A stretch of 64,000 nucleotides of DNA from Rhizophagus clarus (GCA_015698045.1 BLAL01000282.1:1-64000); one strand, 5' to 3'; positions 1 to 13,054 are shown, counted from the stretch's first letter. Made by a program: numbers and translations. Notes: a model not told the origin generated them from the letters alone.

Positions 1-731
1 AAATCTTGGTCAATTATTTTTGAATGGTATGTTACAGAAGATAAATATTCAATTGAAGAACAAGCCCAGAATATGAATGCAGAAAGGTAAAATTAAATTG
101 AATTATTATATATTATATCATATATGCATACATAATATTTTACTAATTTTAATTTAGTTACATTCCCAGTAAATTTTATCTCGAACATTTCCTTAAAAAA
201 AAAAAATGCCAAAGGAGGATCGGAATAACCTTCTGTTTATTCTGCAGCATGGTTTTAAAACTGAACTGTTTTTATCTTATGTAGATATGAAGTTTGGGGC
301 GGCTCTTATAAATTTTTCAACTAGTTGGTACAAATTAGCATTATATACATTGAAAGAAAAAATAGTGTCCCTTTCAAAAATCCACTTACATCTTGGTAAT
401 TTTTTCACAATTTATGAAGAAGATCATGAAGAATCTTATGCAATCATCAAAGGGATTTTTCGCCATAAGGGTAATAATGACAAATATTATGCCTTTATTG
501 TTGTGGATTGGTTTTGAAAGATACTGGATTCGAACATTCACTGTTGAAATTGTCCACTTTATCGCCATTCAAGCAACATGGGAATAAATGGAGGCGCATT
601 TTTCCAATTTACTGTAATAGATAATGTTGGCAAAAAGTACAATTTTATTCATAATTGTAATTCGAGGAAGAATGTCCAAGGATACTGATCATGATACCAC
701 GAAACAGAATTTTGGATAAAGAAGAATAGTT
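1..731 (+). pseudogene. Decayed TE-like ORF, 3' part only
   Basis: The first 86 bases are open, and GTAAAA at 87 with TTTAG at 153-157 look like intron borders. The frame resumes at 158, passes a run of 12 A at 194-205, and continues as a 103-residue open stretch to 517 after a one-base shift at the A run. Further shifts and stops follow to about 730. The protein has no motif I can name with certainty. Phrases such as KFGAALINFSTSW and YAIIKGIFRHKGNN look like the C-terminal part of the multicopy transposon-associated proteins common in Rhizophagus-type genomes, which is a recollection, not a search result. The 5' part lies outside the window. It could instead be a poorly predicted host gene, but the frameshifts argue for decay. 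Confidence 0.4.
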
Positions 732-1084
732 TTTATTCTTACAACTATATGATATAATTAAAATTACTCGAAAGATTGTTATATTTTACAATAATTACAA
801 TAATTAATCTAATTTTATCCAATAAAGAAGTCTAGTTCTTAATATCATATTATAGTTTTAAACAATGAGTAAGAGATTGTCAAGATTGTCATACCTAGTG
901 AAGTAAGTGTCTGAGCCGATTAGGAAATTTTGTCAAGAAGAATTCAGTTTTTTTATTTCATCAGGAAATTAAACATGGCATAATGTTCGTAAGTTTACAG
1001 TTTTTTTGCAACCTTACGCATTTTACGACGTATATTTTGTATATTTTACAGGATCCATAAATCTACGTAAAAATATGCCGAAAT
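732..1084. other. AT-rich spacer
   Basis: No ORF, RNA gene or repeat that I can support. It separates the decayed ORF from the minisatellite. Confidence 0.5.
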
Positions 1085-1800
1085 ATATCGTGAAATTACG
1101 TGCTCGTATGTATTATTAAAACATTTCGACCATAATGTTCGTAGCATTACCATGCTTGTAAGTATTATGAAACATTTCGACCATAATATTCCATGCATTA
1201 CGTGCTACTAAGTATTACAAAACATTTCGACCATAATGTTCCGTAGCATTACGTGCTTGTAAGTATTACGAAACATTTGACCATAATGTTCCATAGCATT
1301 ACGTGCTCGTAAGTATTACAAAATATTTCGACCATAATATTCCATAGCATTACGTGCTTGTAAGTATTACGAAACATTTCGACCATAATGTTCTGTAGCA
1401 TTACGTGCTTGTAAGTATTACAAAATATTTTGACCATAATGTTCTGTAGCATTATGTGCTCGTAAGTATTATAAAACATTTTGACCATAATATTCCGTAG
1501 TATTATGTGCTTATAAGTATTACGAAACATTTCGACCATAATGTTCTGTAGCATTACGTGCTTGTAAGTATTATGAAATATTTTCGACCATAATATTCTG
1601 TAGCATTACGTGCTCGTAAGCATTATGAAACATTGACGGTTAAAATGTTCTGTAGCATTATGTGCTTGTAAGTATTACGAAATAGTTTCAACCATAATGT
1701 TCTGTAGTATTACGTGCTCGTAAGTATTATAGAACATGTATGATCGAAATGTTCTGTAGCATTACGTGCTCATAAATATTACGAAACATTACGATTGAAA
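1085..1800. repeat. Minisatellite, about 59-bp unit, about 12 copies
   Basis: Tandem units each contain CCATAATGTTCTGTAGCATT, ACGTGCTYGTAAGTATTA and AAACATTTCG, with mostly transition-type differences between copies. The array has open frames on both strands (for example 1249-1554 minus) only because the unit lacks stops in some frames. No splice or start context suggests coding use. Confidence 0.85.
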
Positions 1801-3719
1801 ATGTTGAAATATCATATTAATGTTACCAAAGTATTATAACATTTATTTGACATCGTAACTATATTGTAGAAATATCATATTAATATCGAATTAATAATCG
1901 CTAAAGTATTATAACATTTATTTGATATCATCAATAACTATATCGTAGTAATTTCATAAATACATTACAAAAATTAATATTTATTATACATTAATAATAA
2001 TAATACAATCTTATTAATAATAAAAGAAAATAAAGATTATGTTAAGAATAACGAAAACATTAAATACTATCTTTATTCCTTTTATTCTATACGTAAGTAG
2101 GATCCAGTCGCTAAGGGTAAATTTTAAAAAAAAATATAAAAAAAAAACAATTATGATTAATATAATATACTCTTTATAAAATATATTTAAAATTTAAATT
2201 TAATATATAACCTTGGGATAATGGTTAGAGTAGGTAATCTCCGGGATTTTGAGAAAAATAAAAATGATAATATTTTTAAACGTTACCTCTTTAAATTTTG
2301 AAAGTGTTACTAATTCTTAAAACCATAATATTATAAAAAAAAATGCTGGCTGCTACGACTGACGCCACCCCAGACAAAGTAATTGGCGGCAGAAAATGTC
2401 ATAAAATATCCAGCCCTATTTCACAACATTTTCCTCTGGGCTAAGCAAATATTACAAAACAAAGCTTCAAATATATTCAGCAATTTGAACATAGCATTTG
2501 AGAATACATTCTAACTCCCTTAAGTAATACCACAGTTTAACAAAGACTCAAACTACACCCTATTGTAAAGAAAATACATAACCAATCCCTCCTACAGAAC
2601 CAGTAGACTTTACGAATATGGTAGAGTCCAAAAAAATACGAAAAATATGCGTATATCCCATTTTTATACCTGTTTAATGGCTTCACTATTTATTTAAAAG
2701 TAGTTTTTTTGTCTTATACATTTTTGGCGAACGGTCTTCGTGTTGGTAGTTATATCGAATATATAAACTAAAATACCAAAGTATTGTTAATATTGTAAAA
2801 GATAAGTATACTTGAATAAAAGATAAGTAAAGTATACTTGGATAAAAGAGAAAAGAAAATACCGTAAAGTGTTAATATATAAGACAAGTATAATATTTAA
2901 GAGAGAAGCGTATTTTTGAAAATAAGCAAAAAAAATCACGCATTAAATAAACACGATTTTTAGCTATTTTTAGATATCACATGCATGTAAACAAATCGAA
3001 TTTTGATTGGTTAATTTAGTATATTACATCATGCATAAAGATTAATGTGATTTTATTGGTTAATTTTAAAACTGACACAAATTTAATAATTACTGATATT
3101 TATATAATTAAGAAACTTTGAAAATTTGAACGATGTTAAATTAATATATATATGATACGATATAACATTTATGATGTCGATTTGCAGCGATATCTGCTAA
3201 AACTCTAAAAATTCAAAGAGATATAGATTTGATTTTATTAACAACTAAATTTTCATTAATCTTACCAAGCATAAAGCGCACATAAAATTATGGTTATGTG
3301 CAGAAATTTGTGCACCACCTACAATGTACAGTACAATATAGTAGCGGAAACATATACAAAAAAAATTAGATCTTAGTATATAAAATTGAAAATTATTAAA
3401 ATTTTTATAGACTTAAAATTATCAATAAAATCTTTTTTCTAACTACAATTATGTGGTGTAATTGTTCTTTGCACGGAATCTGCATATCTGTAGGTCTTAA
3501 AGTTCAATTTCTACCGCATGATGATTGTGAAGACTTTCTATAGGGCTGACATTTCCCATGTCCCACGATAGGGCTAAATTCTTCCCACGTAAAATGTCTA
3601 AATATTTTTATTTCAAAAAAAAATTAACTTTGGTAATTGGTAGTAGTATCATTATATAATCTAGAAGGACCTGGTTTTTTTCAATATTATTATATTTATT
3701 GAACATTACAAAGAAATTA
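1801..3719. other. AT-rich spacer with one GC-richer patch
   Basis: No supportable gene. A patch at about 2344-2640 is less AT-rich and may be an old TE fragment, but I could not assign it. The rest is simple AT sequence. Confidence 0.4.
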
Positions 3720-4022
3720 CACAGGCGCGACAAAATGACACATAATGACATATTGTTCAGCAATTAATTCCTGTAATATCTTCTTTTAATTAATGTAATT
3801 AATGTAAGCCTTTGGTTCCGGTCTGGAATCAGCGTAAAATTTAATAAAATTACTCGGGCGTGACAACAATAACACATAATGACATATTGTTCAGCAATCC
3901 TGTAATATCTTCTTTTAATTAATGTAATTAATGTAAGCCTTTGGTTCTTTGGTTCCGGTCTAGAATCAGCGTAAAATTTAATAAAACTGCATGGACACGA
4001 CAATAACAACGACACATAAATT
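3720..4022. repeat. Dispersed repeat, two and a half tandem units
   Basis: Units of about 126 bp contain GACACATAATGACATATTGT, a CAGCAATTAATTCCTGTAAT-type stretch and GGAATCAGCGTAAAATTTAA. The same repeat occurs inverted at about 8190-8280 and in direct orientation at about 13055-13275. It is therefore a family-specific subterminal or satellite repeat of nearby transposons rather than a gene. Small frames inside it are chance. Confidence 0.75.
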
Positions 4023-4524
4023 CCTGTGATATCTGTACATTATATTTAAAATTATAACAGATAAGAACGAATCTGCAATATTTTGCTCATTTAGCTCAAT
4101 AAGAAAATATGTAAACTACTTTTTCTGGAAATTCTGATATTATTAAAAATGATTTGTCAAGCATCTTTTATAAAAGTATTCTGTGCCTTTCATGTATTGT
4201 AATTTAAAAAACAATTATTCTTTTTATTAAATTATTCAAAAAAAAACATTATTTGGCAATGCCAGCGACGTGAAAGGTTGTTTAGAGCAAAAGAACACGC
4301 ATTTTATCAGAGCTTTTCAAATGAACGATATTTAAAGAAAAACATAATTAGTTGAATCAATTCACACTATCTTAAAACATGTTTTTAACATATACATATA
4401 ATATACCGTATATATTTTTATTTATTTATTACGAACAGATAATGTTTTTTTATAAATCTGATAAAATAGGAAATAAAAAAAACTCTCGTAAAAATAAACT
4501 AAATTCTATTATGAAAAAATCAAA
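4023..4524. other. AT-rich spacer
   Basis: No gene or structured element seen between the dispersed repeat and the end of the next decayed gene. Confidence 0.5.
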
Positions 4525-6293
4525 TTAACTGCTGGCCATCTCCGGTGCTACATCTGGTGCTGGTGCTGCATCTCCATCCTGATTATCATCCTCTTTTTCG
4601 TTATTTTCGTGATCCTCTGATTTTTCATAATCAGCATCCTTTTTTCTGTTAATATCCATCTTGTCATCATCCTCATCATCATCATGATTTCTACCATTAT
4701 TCTCAACTGGTGCTTGTGCTGCATCTCCATCTGGTGCTTTTCCATCCTCATTATCATCTTCTTCTTCGTTATTTTCGTGATCCTCTGACTTTTCATAATT
4801 ATCATCATCCTCCTTTAAAGCAAATTGAAACGAGGATCCCAAATTAGGAATCCGCCTATAATATAGGTCAAATTCCTTTGTCGGCCACTGAATTCCTTTT
4901 GTTAGTTTATCAAAAAAATCTGTATCATTATTTATTAGAAATTCTCTTGTGATAAAATCATGTAATTCTATCACATTCTACTGCCCTTTCAGGGCATTTA
5001 AGATTTTGTTGATCCTTCGGCCCACCATCACTTCCTTTGCGAGTGCCTTTCTTCTTAATTTATCTTTTTTTTCCCTTCCAATTCTGAGGCTTCCTTAACC
5101 CTCTTATCATCATCTTTTAAGGAAGGTATTTTGTCTACAACTTGTTTATAACGGTCGTAAAGATCTGCTAAAACACTATACCATCTTAATCTTGATCTGC
5201 AAGCAATTTCCTCACTGACCCTTAATCTTGTGCAGGCTGTGGCTGCATACAAAATATAATCTGTAGCAGCCTCAAAATGCCGCATAAAGTTGGCATCATG
5301 TTTATCTTGGATGAGCATTGGTGCTGGAGGAGGATTCAACGGAATGAGGTAATCAGGCACCTCTTCATGTTCAGTTGCAATATAATCAACATATTGTTCA
5401 AAGTAACTTGTATTTGGTTTATCATAAACTGAATCGATAGTCGAAATATGATGTTCTTTTTTCGTGGTGAGATTTTCCCATTCTTCCAATTTCTCATCAT
5501 GTTCATCCTTTGCTTTTAGCTTTAAATACTCGCAAATTTTTGCACTCCATTCGTAACGATTTGGGTTCTTAAAAAAATATTAATATTTAATTGATATATT
5601 CTGTTTTGATATAAAAATAATAATAAAACACTTACAATTTTTTTGTCCCGCACAGGGACATCTTTTGGAGGAAGGTAATGAAAGTATTAAAGACTTTTAT
5701 TTATTGCCCGTATTGAACTATTTAACTTTTCATTTACGGATTTCTTACTAGCTATTTTTTTGAGCGTTTTTTTTGTTATTTCTGAGTAACTCTCAATTTG
5801 GGCAGACGATAAGGATGTTTCTGCATCATTAATTTGTGAGTTAATGAGCATTCGCTTCTCTTCATTTATTTTCTTAATTATATTATTTGGAGTGACTGAA
5901 TTACAATAATAAACTGGTATCTTAAAGGAATTCTGATGAATTTCATTCCCAAGTTCAATTCTATCATCCTCGTACAATACCTGTTTCACTTGAGTTGGGA
6001 GAATTTTAGTTATTGTGTCTGGATTTTGAATCCATTCCACAACAAATTTGTCTTTTGTAATTACCACCGTATCAACTTCAAGTGGTAATATTAGGGACGC
6101 AGAGGACACTAAGTTTGTAAAAGAAGCGCGTTTGTTAAATAGTTCTTTTCTATCATTCAATGTATCTAATTTTATTTTTTTATTGTCGAATGAATCCTCG
6201 TCCCAATTAAATTATTCATGAAGCCTTTCATCTAAATTGTAAGACTCATGCTTCCTTTTTCTTTTTGATGATACAATTGATGATTGAGACATT
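4525..6293 (-). pseudogene. Decayed two-exon gene of unknown function, acidic C terminus
   Basis: An ATG at about 6293 opens a Lys/Arg-rich N terminus. The same frame continues past an in-frame TAA near 6215 and another at 5687-5689 to a GTAAGT donor near 5635. After an intron of about 70 bp the frame resumes near 5568 and runs to 5055. There a shift in an A run of about eight, and then a TAG near 4980, precede a last open stretch ending at 4525. That tail is very rich in Asp/Glu/Asn and contains two copies of YEKSEDHENNE. The middle section has helical, Pro-containing stretches but no catalytic motif I recognise. At least three nonsense codons plus one frameshift make it a pseudogene, unless translation is unusual. 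The divergent partner at 7547 and the inverted repeats at 3.7 and 8.2 kb suggest it belonged to a mobile element, but this is inference. Confidence 0.55.
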
Positions 6294-6299
6294 TTTTGA

Positions 6300-7546
6300 T
6301 AAAGAAGATAAAGAGTAAATTTATGTTTTGTTCACAAAATGGTAGTAACAAATGATTATTGCTTGATACATGTTTTTCAAGAGAAATAACTTATATTTAT
6401 ATTTTTTGAACTCTCAAGTTTTTATTTTTAGATATTTTATAATTATGCATTTATGTTATATTTTACAATGTATAGTTTATAGATAATTGTTAAATCTCAA
6501 TTAATTTGATGTATAAACGTGGACTAAATAAATTGATTTAATGAGCGATGTAAATGTTCTTATCGCTAAAAACCAGATCATTGATCTCCCGCGTCTTTCT
6601 TTGCATATACGTAAATTAAAATAAATCCAGTACAATGATTTCTATTTTTGGAATTACGCAAGAAAATGATTAAGAGCGCAGAAAATAATTCATTGTTAAA
6701 TCAAAGTGATCAAATTAAATTACATCCGATTTTGGATACGCAGGGAAATAATTAACAGTACAATAGTTTCTATCTTTGGAATTACGCAGGAGAGCACATC
6801 CAGTACAATGGTTTCTATTTTTGAAATTGTGCGGAAAAATAATTCATTGATCAATCAACGTAATTAAAATAAATTACATGTTAAGGAATTACGAGACACC
6901 ACTTCAGACCAGCATAATTAATATATTTTATTTGAAGGTGAAACTAATATCATGAAAAGAGAAAAAAAAAGTATAAAGAATTATAACAAAGTATAAATGA
7001 ACCTGCATATACCTACGCATCTATCTGTACTTATTTATTACTTCAATAAATTGGTTACCAAATTTATACAGTTTTGTGAACATATGTAATAAAACATTAC
7101 ACATTACCATATATAATATATTTCTTCTTCTACAAGACTAAAAGTCTTCAAAAATGATCACAAAGAATTAATATATATACTTTAATTAGATATAAATCAA
7201 TAAATTTTTTACGGTTCCATCAGGAGTGTCAAAGAATTTATTAGATATCTATCTATCCGGAATCATCAGAAAAAAAGAATTACATTGTTACAATTCCTTT
7301 TTTGAATTCTGATAATTAAGTAGAATTCAGGTCTGTATAAAATTCATGTGCACAATGTGCACGTGTACACATTACTAGTTATACTAGTTACAATGCCATA
7401 TGTTTGGAGAAGAACCTGACTAATTTTGGCTGTTATTCAGCTGGATAATTTCTAAAATTGTTTTCTGATCACGACACTACCACGACTAATAAATTTCCAT
7501 TATTTTTTTTAAAAAAAAAACTTTTAAATTTTTGATTTTTAAAAAA
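6300..7546. other. AT-rich spacer with short dispersed repeats
   Basis: At 6580-6890 the phrases CCAGTACAATGRTTTCTATTTT and GGAATTACGCAGGARA recur three times at loose spacing. No ORF with support. The stretch could be the shared upstream region of the divergent ORFs on either side. Confidence 0.4.
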
Positions 7547-7924
7547 ATGGGCAAACCATCCTTGTTTTCCAGAAAAACATCTCGTAAATGGCAGCTTAAA
7601 AGATGACAATATCATAAATTATGGAAAGAAATTGAAATCGGTGATGTTCAAATACAACTTATCAATTATAAGAAAGATGTTGAAGCATCAAAAGAAAAAA
7701 CAATTGAACGAATGAATCAATTGTGTCGGGAAAATGAAAACTTATTAAAATGGATAGACGTGTACGCAAAACAAATCGAAATTCAAAAGAAAAGAAATTA
7801 TGATCTTGAACTGAAACTTTACGCACAGCACGCACAGCAATCATCATCGTCGTCGTTATCATTATCACAGTCTCAATCTTCGTCACAACCTTCATTTAAA
7901 AGTTTGGATGAATACTTTAAATAA
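7547..7924 (+). pseudogene. Small coiled-coil ORF with one nonsense codon
   Basis: An ATG at 7547 starts a basic N terminus. Codon 20 is TGA (7604-7606), consistent with CGA to TGA. The same frame then runs 106 codons to the stop at 7922-7924. The downstream part is a helical segment rich in Glu, Lys and Asn with heptad-like hydrophobic spacing, followed by a Ser/Gln-rich tail. It lies head-to-head with the decayed gene ending at 4525, about 1.25 kb away. No family recognised. An alternative is that translation starts at the internal Met at 7712, giving 70 residues. Confidence 0.45.
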
Positions 7925-8189
7925 GAAAATAATCAAAAATAATCAATAATGTTTTTGATTTTTATTTTCTTTGTATTCTTTCTTTGTATTCTTTCAATAA
8001 ATATTATAAAAAACCCTAGGTCTAGATTATATAATGATACTATTACCAATATTAATTTTTTTTTTTGAAATAAAAATATTTGGAAGGTATTTTCGTGATG
8101 AGAATTTAGCTCTATCGTGGAAATATCAGCCCTATAGAATATCATTGCAATCGTCATGCAGTTTAATGAGCTAAACGGAACATACATTA

Positions 8190-8285
8190 ATTAAGGAATT
8201 AATGACTGAACAATAATTATATCATTGGCCGCGCTTGTGTAATTTTATTAAACTTTACGCTGATTTCGGAGCAGAACCAAAGGCT
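8190..8285. repeat. Inverted copy of the 3.7-kb dispersed repeat
   Basis: Reads as the reverse complement of the 3720-4022 unit: GTGTAATTTTATTAAACTTT followed by ACGCTGATTTCGGAGCAGAA. It lies inverted relative to the copies at 3.7 kb and 13.1 kb. Confidence 0.7.
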
Positions 8286-8321
8286 AAATTGCAGTGTATA
8301 ATTCAATGTAAAGTTTCTTTA

Positions 8322-8815
8322 TCATAAAAAGAATTTATTTATAAAAAATACTAGAAAATATAATAATGTAAAAATTAAAACTAATCTCCATAGACCCAAC
8401 CCAAATTTAAATCTAATATTTAAATTATCATAATTCCTTTCAAGAGCTTGAAAGTCCTTCCATAATTTTTCATACCATTCTCTTGGTATGAAATTATTAT
8501 CCTGATTACTAATATACATGTTATTAATTAAGTTAGCAAGGGCTTCATCCAAATTCTGATTTTGTTTCTAATGAAATTAATTTAAGTTAATTTAACAATA
8601 ATTATATTATATTTTATTATGTCATTGATAATTACTGATTGTTGTCCTTGCTGTTGGCGATGCACTTTGCGACTAAAATATATTGTACGATTTTTTTTTC
8701 TCGAGGGTGAGGTCATATTAAAAATTTCATTAGTTGTAGCCGGATGCAGGGGCGGTTTATTTATACGGCTATAATATGTGTAAGTTGATTGATAATCTTG
8801 AAATTGGGTCAATTT
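8322..8815 (-). CDS. Small spliced ORF with a C-terminal membrane segment
   Basis: Two open stretches join in frame across an intron: donor GTAATT at about 8636, acceptor CATTAG at about 8572. The junction reads QQGQQS|KQNQNLDEAL. The first exon has no ATG and starts right after a TTTAG acceptor at about 8816, so at least one upstream exon is missing from the model. The C-terminal 25 residues, around LVLIFTLLYFLVFF, are a convincing single transmembrane helix with a short cytosolic or lumenal tail. The N-terminal part is polar and rich in Tyr and Gln. No family recognised. No nonsense codons were seen, so it may be functional, but without a start codon it could also be a fragment. The downstream neighbour is the inverted dispersed repeat. 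Confidence 0.4.
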
Positions 8816-8960
8816 CTAAATTTGTTAATAAATCACGAATTTTTAATGCTAGAATTCACATCATTGTAAAAAAATAATTTATATAAATATATCAAAAAAA
8901 TTATTCTTTTCTCGATTAATTATGAATAATGGTCATCCTAACGGCGTTATACAACTGGTA

Positions 8961-9195
8961 GAATAGAGAACTGGAAGCACTTCATGGCCACAGTTTGCGA
9001 AAGTTTTCAGTCAGGTACCCAGACCTGATATACGAAGGACGGCCTACTGTGAACGTCCTTCTCTATTCGGCCCTCCTGGATAAGGCGTTGTATAACTGAT
9101 AGTTATTTGTAATTATTTTTTGGGTTGTGTTGGTACTGACGTTCTCGTCATACAACTTGGGTATCAATATAATTATTGATAGCGAACAAGTACCA
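8961..9195. ncRNA. Candidate structured non-coding element, two folded blocks
   Basis: Block 1: GAATAGAGAA (8961-8970) pairs perfectly with TTCTCTATTC (9059-9068). Inside lie CAGGT/ACCTG (9012-9016 with 9023-9027) and GAAGGACG/CGTCCTTC (9034-9041 with 9054-9061). Block 2: TGGTACT/AGTACCA (9131-9137 with 9189-9195) encloses GACG-TTCT-CGTC and ATCAATA/TATTGAT. The stretch is markedly richer in G and C than its surroundings. A diverged direct repeat, GGCGTTATACAACTGGTAG versus GGCGTTGTATAACTGATAG, flanks block 1. It is not a tRNA: there is no TTCRA loop or recognisable anticodon arm. It may be an RNA gene, a ribozyme-like element or a transposon end. The strand is not determined. Confidence 0.35.
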
Positions 9196-9513
9196 GTTAA
9201 TTATAATATGTTTTAAATTTTTAATTATTTCTTGCATATAGAGTTAAAAAAATTTTTTTACATACATTTATATGATAACATAATAAATAAATAAATAAAT
9301 CTCTTTTTTATAAATCACTTATTAAATATATATTATTTTATAATAATAGAGTTGTTACTATTTGCTTATGAAAAAAATAATTATTATATTATTGAAAAGG
9401 GTTCTCTAATATATTATTCAATTATTATTATTATTTTTTTTTCTTCTTTACCATGACCACCATTATGACGGCTAAAAATTTATTTCAATATTTATTTGTC
9501 GTTATAACTAAAT

Positions 9514-12429
9514 TTAAAATATATATTTGTTTACAAAATATTCATTTGACTTATCAAATCGGGGTACTATATGTACAATATTTTGTATAGCCTCGATATC
9601 GATAAAATTATAGATTTCTGTAAGTTCTAGTAAAGGGCATCCATAAAGATATGGATGACTTTCAGATTTGAAGTCATACCATTGAATTAATGCGAGATTT
9701 AACAGATCTTCAAAATCTATCCTTGCTATTAACAAAATCTTCAAAAATATTTTAATTTAGTAACGTTATTTAAATAATTTGTACCAATAAATTAAATAAT
9801 TACCTGCCCATAACAAATGTTTTGATCAAAAGCATAATCAAATAATTCATCAGAGTCCATGCGAATCGACACATTACTAAACCAAGGTTTGCCATAATAA
9901 CTATTAGTTGCACGTATTATTGCACCATTTTCTATTATAACTGATCTGTATATAGTCACTTTGCCTTTATTTGCAATATTTTCGTGATCTATATACAGAT
10001 TTAAACATTCAGAAAAATTTTCAAACCCAATTTCATTCTGTTACCTATATTAGAATTTTCCGCCTGTTTTACAAAGAAATCGTGCGCATTTTTTAGCAAA
10101 AATTCAAAATGTTTAGCCGCGAATTTAAATGTACGGGGGGTGATTGCTAAATTTGGTGTTCGATGGGTTATATTTATTATTGATCGCCGTCAAATCTATA
10201 AAAAAATTTAATCAATTAAAAATCTTCATTGTATAAGTACGTAATTTTATAATACTTACTATTTGCATTAATTGTATCTCTATATTTTTTTTATTACTTA
10301 ATCGGTATGGATTTTTGACATATTCTTTATGAAGACTTTCATAAGTCTCCGTAGTGTATCCATTAACTGCACCAAAAGATCAAATCAAATCAACTATATG
10401 ATATACCCACGAATGCAGTTTTGGTAATTTCAGTCCCGAGGGGGACATATGTTGGAGAGTTTTGATGAACATTTGAGACCATTCATTTATCAATTCCTGA
10501 AATTTGATCAAATCACTTTCTTTAAAATTTTCATATCGACTAATTGCATACATTTCATTCCAAGCTTCGTAAAGTTTTGTCAGATCTTCATTCTTTACAA
10601 AATTTTCAATATTCTCATTATTTTCATATAAATTATCCACCACAAAAATCATTATTTTCATCAAATTGCAATATTCATTGGCTGTTAGTCTGGCTAATGT
10701 TTGTATTCCATTTGTAAAGATATTCAACCTGGGAAATCTTGGTATTTTGGTTAATCGATGATCTATTTTATCTTTTAAAGATTTTCCACATTGTTCCTCT
10801 AAAAGTTTCTTCGTATAATCGATTTGATAATAGAAAAGACCTAAATCGAGATGATGTAATCTATCGGGCACTGTGGCTTGATAGATATTTACATTACTTA
10901 AAATAAATTAATAAGTAATATATTAATAAGATAATAAATACTGGTATAACAAATATTGCGTAAACTTACGGTAATTTCCAAAAAAAATTGTATATATTTT
11001 TAATGCTAACGGAATTTACTATGCCTTGATTAAAATGTTCCTGCATATTAAGGTGAGTTCGCGTTGTTATATCATCAAATTGTAAATTAAGATCAGCAAG
11101 ATTGTCTCTTGCGATCAGACAAAAATGACAAGGATGGTTTGACATTGATGATTTATACGTAAGACAATACGTTGCAGCTTCCGGCCAGTCAGAAATTATA
11201 ATTGAAATCTGAGGATGGAACCAAATAGTTTCGTTATTCAAAGTTAGATCAATACCCTTTTTATATAATTTTAATAGAGAATCTAGTAACTTTTCTAAGG
11301 ATTTATGAAAGCACTCTCAGACAGCTTTCTTAAATGTTTCAGACTTTCTCTCAGTATTATCTTTAGATTTTAGGATTGGCAAGTATCCTAATAATTGTTT
11401 TGCATCTTGTTTGTTGCGCCTCCAATTTTTAATATTACCAATTGACAAGTAAATTGGATGAAGTTGACTTTTCCCCAGTGTGTCAACATTTGTAGCATCT
11501 GAATACAATATTAAAGATAAAAGCTTGGCACCAATTGGCAAGAGTGCTTCTGTATTTTCCCACCATGTTCCAGTATTCTACTCACCATACAGTCTTTCTT
11601 CATTATGCTTTAAGTTAATAATGATTAGTATATATTCTACATTTTTAAGTTATATGAAAATACTAGTATATAAATAATTACCTTAACTTTTTCAAAAGTT
11701 AGCACAAAATTTTGTGATATATCAGGAATTGACAATATGTTTTTTATACAATTTATTATAGACCGATGATAAAGAAAATACTCATTATTTTTATAATTTA
11801 TTACACAAGTTTTAGTATACTTTAAACTTGATAGATTCATATTATTCATAAATTTATGACCTTGTTCGATAGATTTTGGAAGAAGGGATTTATTTAAATT
11901 TGCATGTTTGTTAAAAAATTTAATTATAGCATTGCCTGTCACATTACTAAGTTTATGTTTTGTAACCAATGACATTAAATCACCATATGCTTCATTTGGA
12001 TACGTTGCATTAATTTCTGGTTTGAATTCTTCCTCATTTAATTTTGAGTCAGAATCTTCAGGTTCTTCACTTGGTTCTGAATCAAAATCTCCTAAGATAT
12101 TTTCATCGACATTTTCATTTTGATCAATTTCATTGGTCTCCGAAATTGACATCTTACTTTGAAAACTCTGATCATTTATTTCTGAGTCAATACTTTCATT
12201 ATCAGAAAAGTCTTCATTTAAATTTTCATGGACCATCTAAATTTAGTATAAAATTAGGAATTATGTTTAAAGAAAAATTTAAATAATTTCTGTTTCTTAT
12301 CTCAATATCATTATCATTACTTTTACTATCGCTATTATTATTAGTAGATGGTATACAATGATTTTTATGTTGAGTATATGCAGACCTTGTGCTAAAATAT
12401 CTTGGACAAAATGGGCATTTGAAAGACAT
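9514..12429 (-). pseudogene. Plavaka-type (CACTA-related) transposase, decayed
   Basis: Exons read leftward. A C2H2 finger (CPFCPRYFSTRSAYTQHKNHC) opens at 12429. An acidic, Asp/Ser-rich exon runs from 12236 to a GTAATT donor near 11684. The catalytic-like part at about 11600-10970 includes LILYSDATNVDTLGKSQLHP. The next exon (about 10880 to 10230) carries PDRLHHLDLGLF and KLHSW. C-terminal exons reach 9514 with YGCPLLELTEIYNFIDIEAI. These motifs are the recognisable landmarks of TNP2-like Plavaka transposases, which cut and paste DNA in the nucleus. TAG at 11578-11580 (where CAG is expected) and TGA at 11317-11319 (CGA expected) interrupt the frame, and the finger exon does not join the next exon cleanly. 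I could not fix the element's termini. The inverted repeats at about 8.2 and 13.1 kb flank it and may be subterminal. Confidence 0.75.
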
Positions 12430-13054
12430 TTTGAGAGTATTTTGTTTACTTGAATTTAAACTTTATCGCTTTTTTATGTCGAATTTAAACTTTACAATAA
12501 AAAATTTCTCTTGCTTTCGTCAATTTATAAAAATTTACCTCTTGTGACGTATTTCAAATGAATCAAAAAATTGCGCCAATTCACGATAATCAATGTTTCG
12601 AAACTATTTTCAAAATTTGAAACGTTTCACTCATGTTTCGTTCAATATAAGCTGAAACTACCTTTGAAACTTCTGAATCTAATATTTGTAAATCATTTTA
12701 GACGTGGTGTTTCTGCCCAAAACACACCTACGGTTTGTCATTTACAAAACATTACAGGTTTTGAGGAATAATGTTTACAGTGCTGCAATTAAAAAAAAGC
12801 AATAAAACTCAATTGTCCTCTCGATATAATACAACAAGTGTCATTTTTTTACTACCAAATGCAAATAATACATAAAATTTCCTTATTAAAAAATTTTATC
12901 CGTCTCTTTACCATTGTATGTGGATGATATTTATAATTACACTATAAATAAAGCTGATAATATTAAAAAATCTTTATTTATTATAACATTTCATGGCATT
13001 TTATCACCTTCAATGCGAAAAAATTTTTATTTTATTTACATCTGCCCATCCTTT
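12430..13054. other. Spacer upstream of the Plavaka-type gene
   Basis: The 5' flank of the decayed transposase. No independent gene was seen; the 66-residue open frame at 12571-12771 has no support. Confidence 0.4.

Noticed and set aside
1249..1554. 101-codon minus-strand open frame
   Set aside because: It is created by the 59-bp minisatellite, has no splice or start context, and its repeats are noncoding in character.
1085..1800. CRISPR-like array
   Set aside because: Units are contiguous tandem repeats without unique spacers, and the genome is eukaryotic by its introns.
9131..9195. tRNA gene
   Set aside because: The 65-nt fold has a 7-bp outer stem but lacks a T-loop, a discernible anticodon arm and a variable loop.
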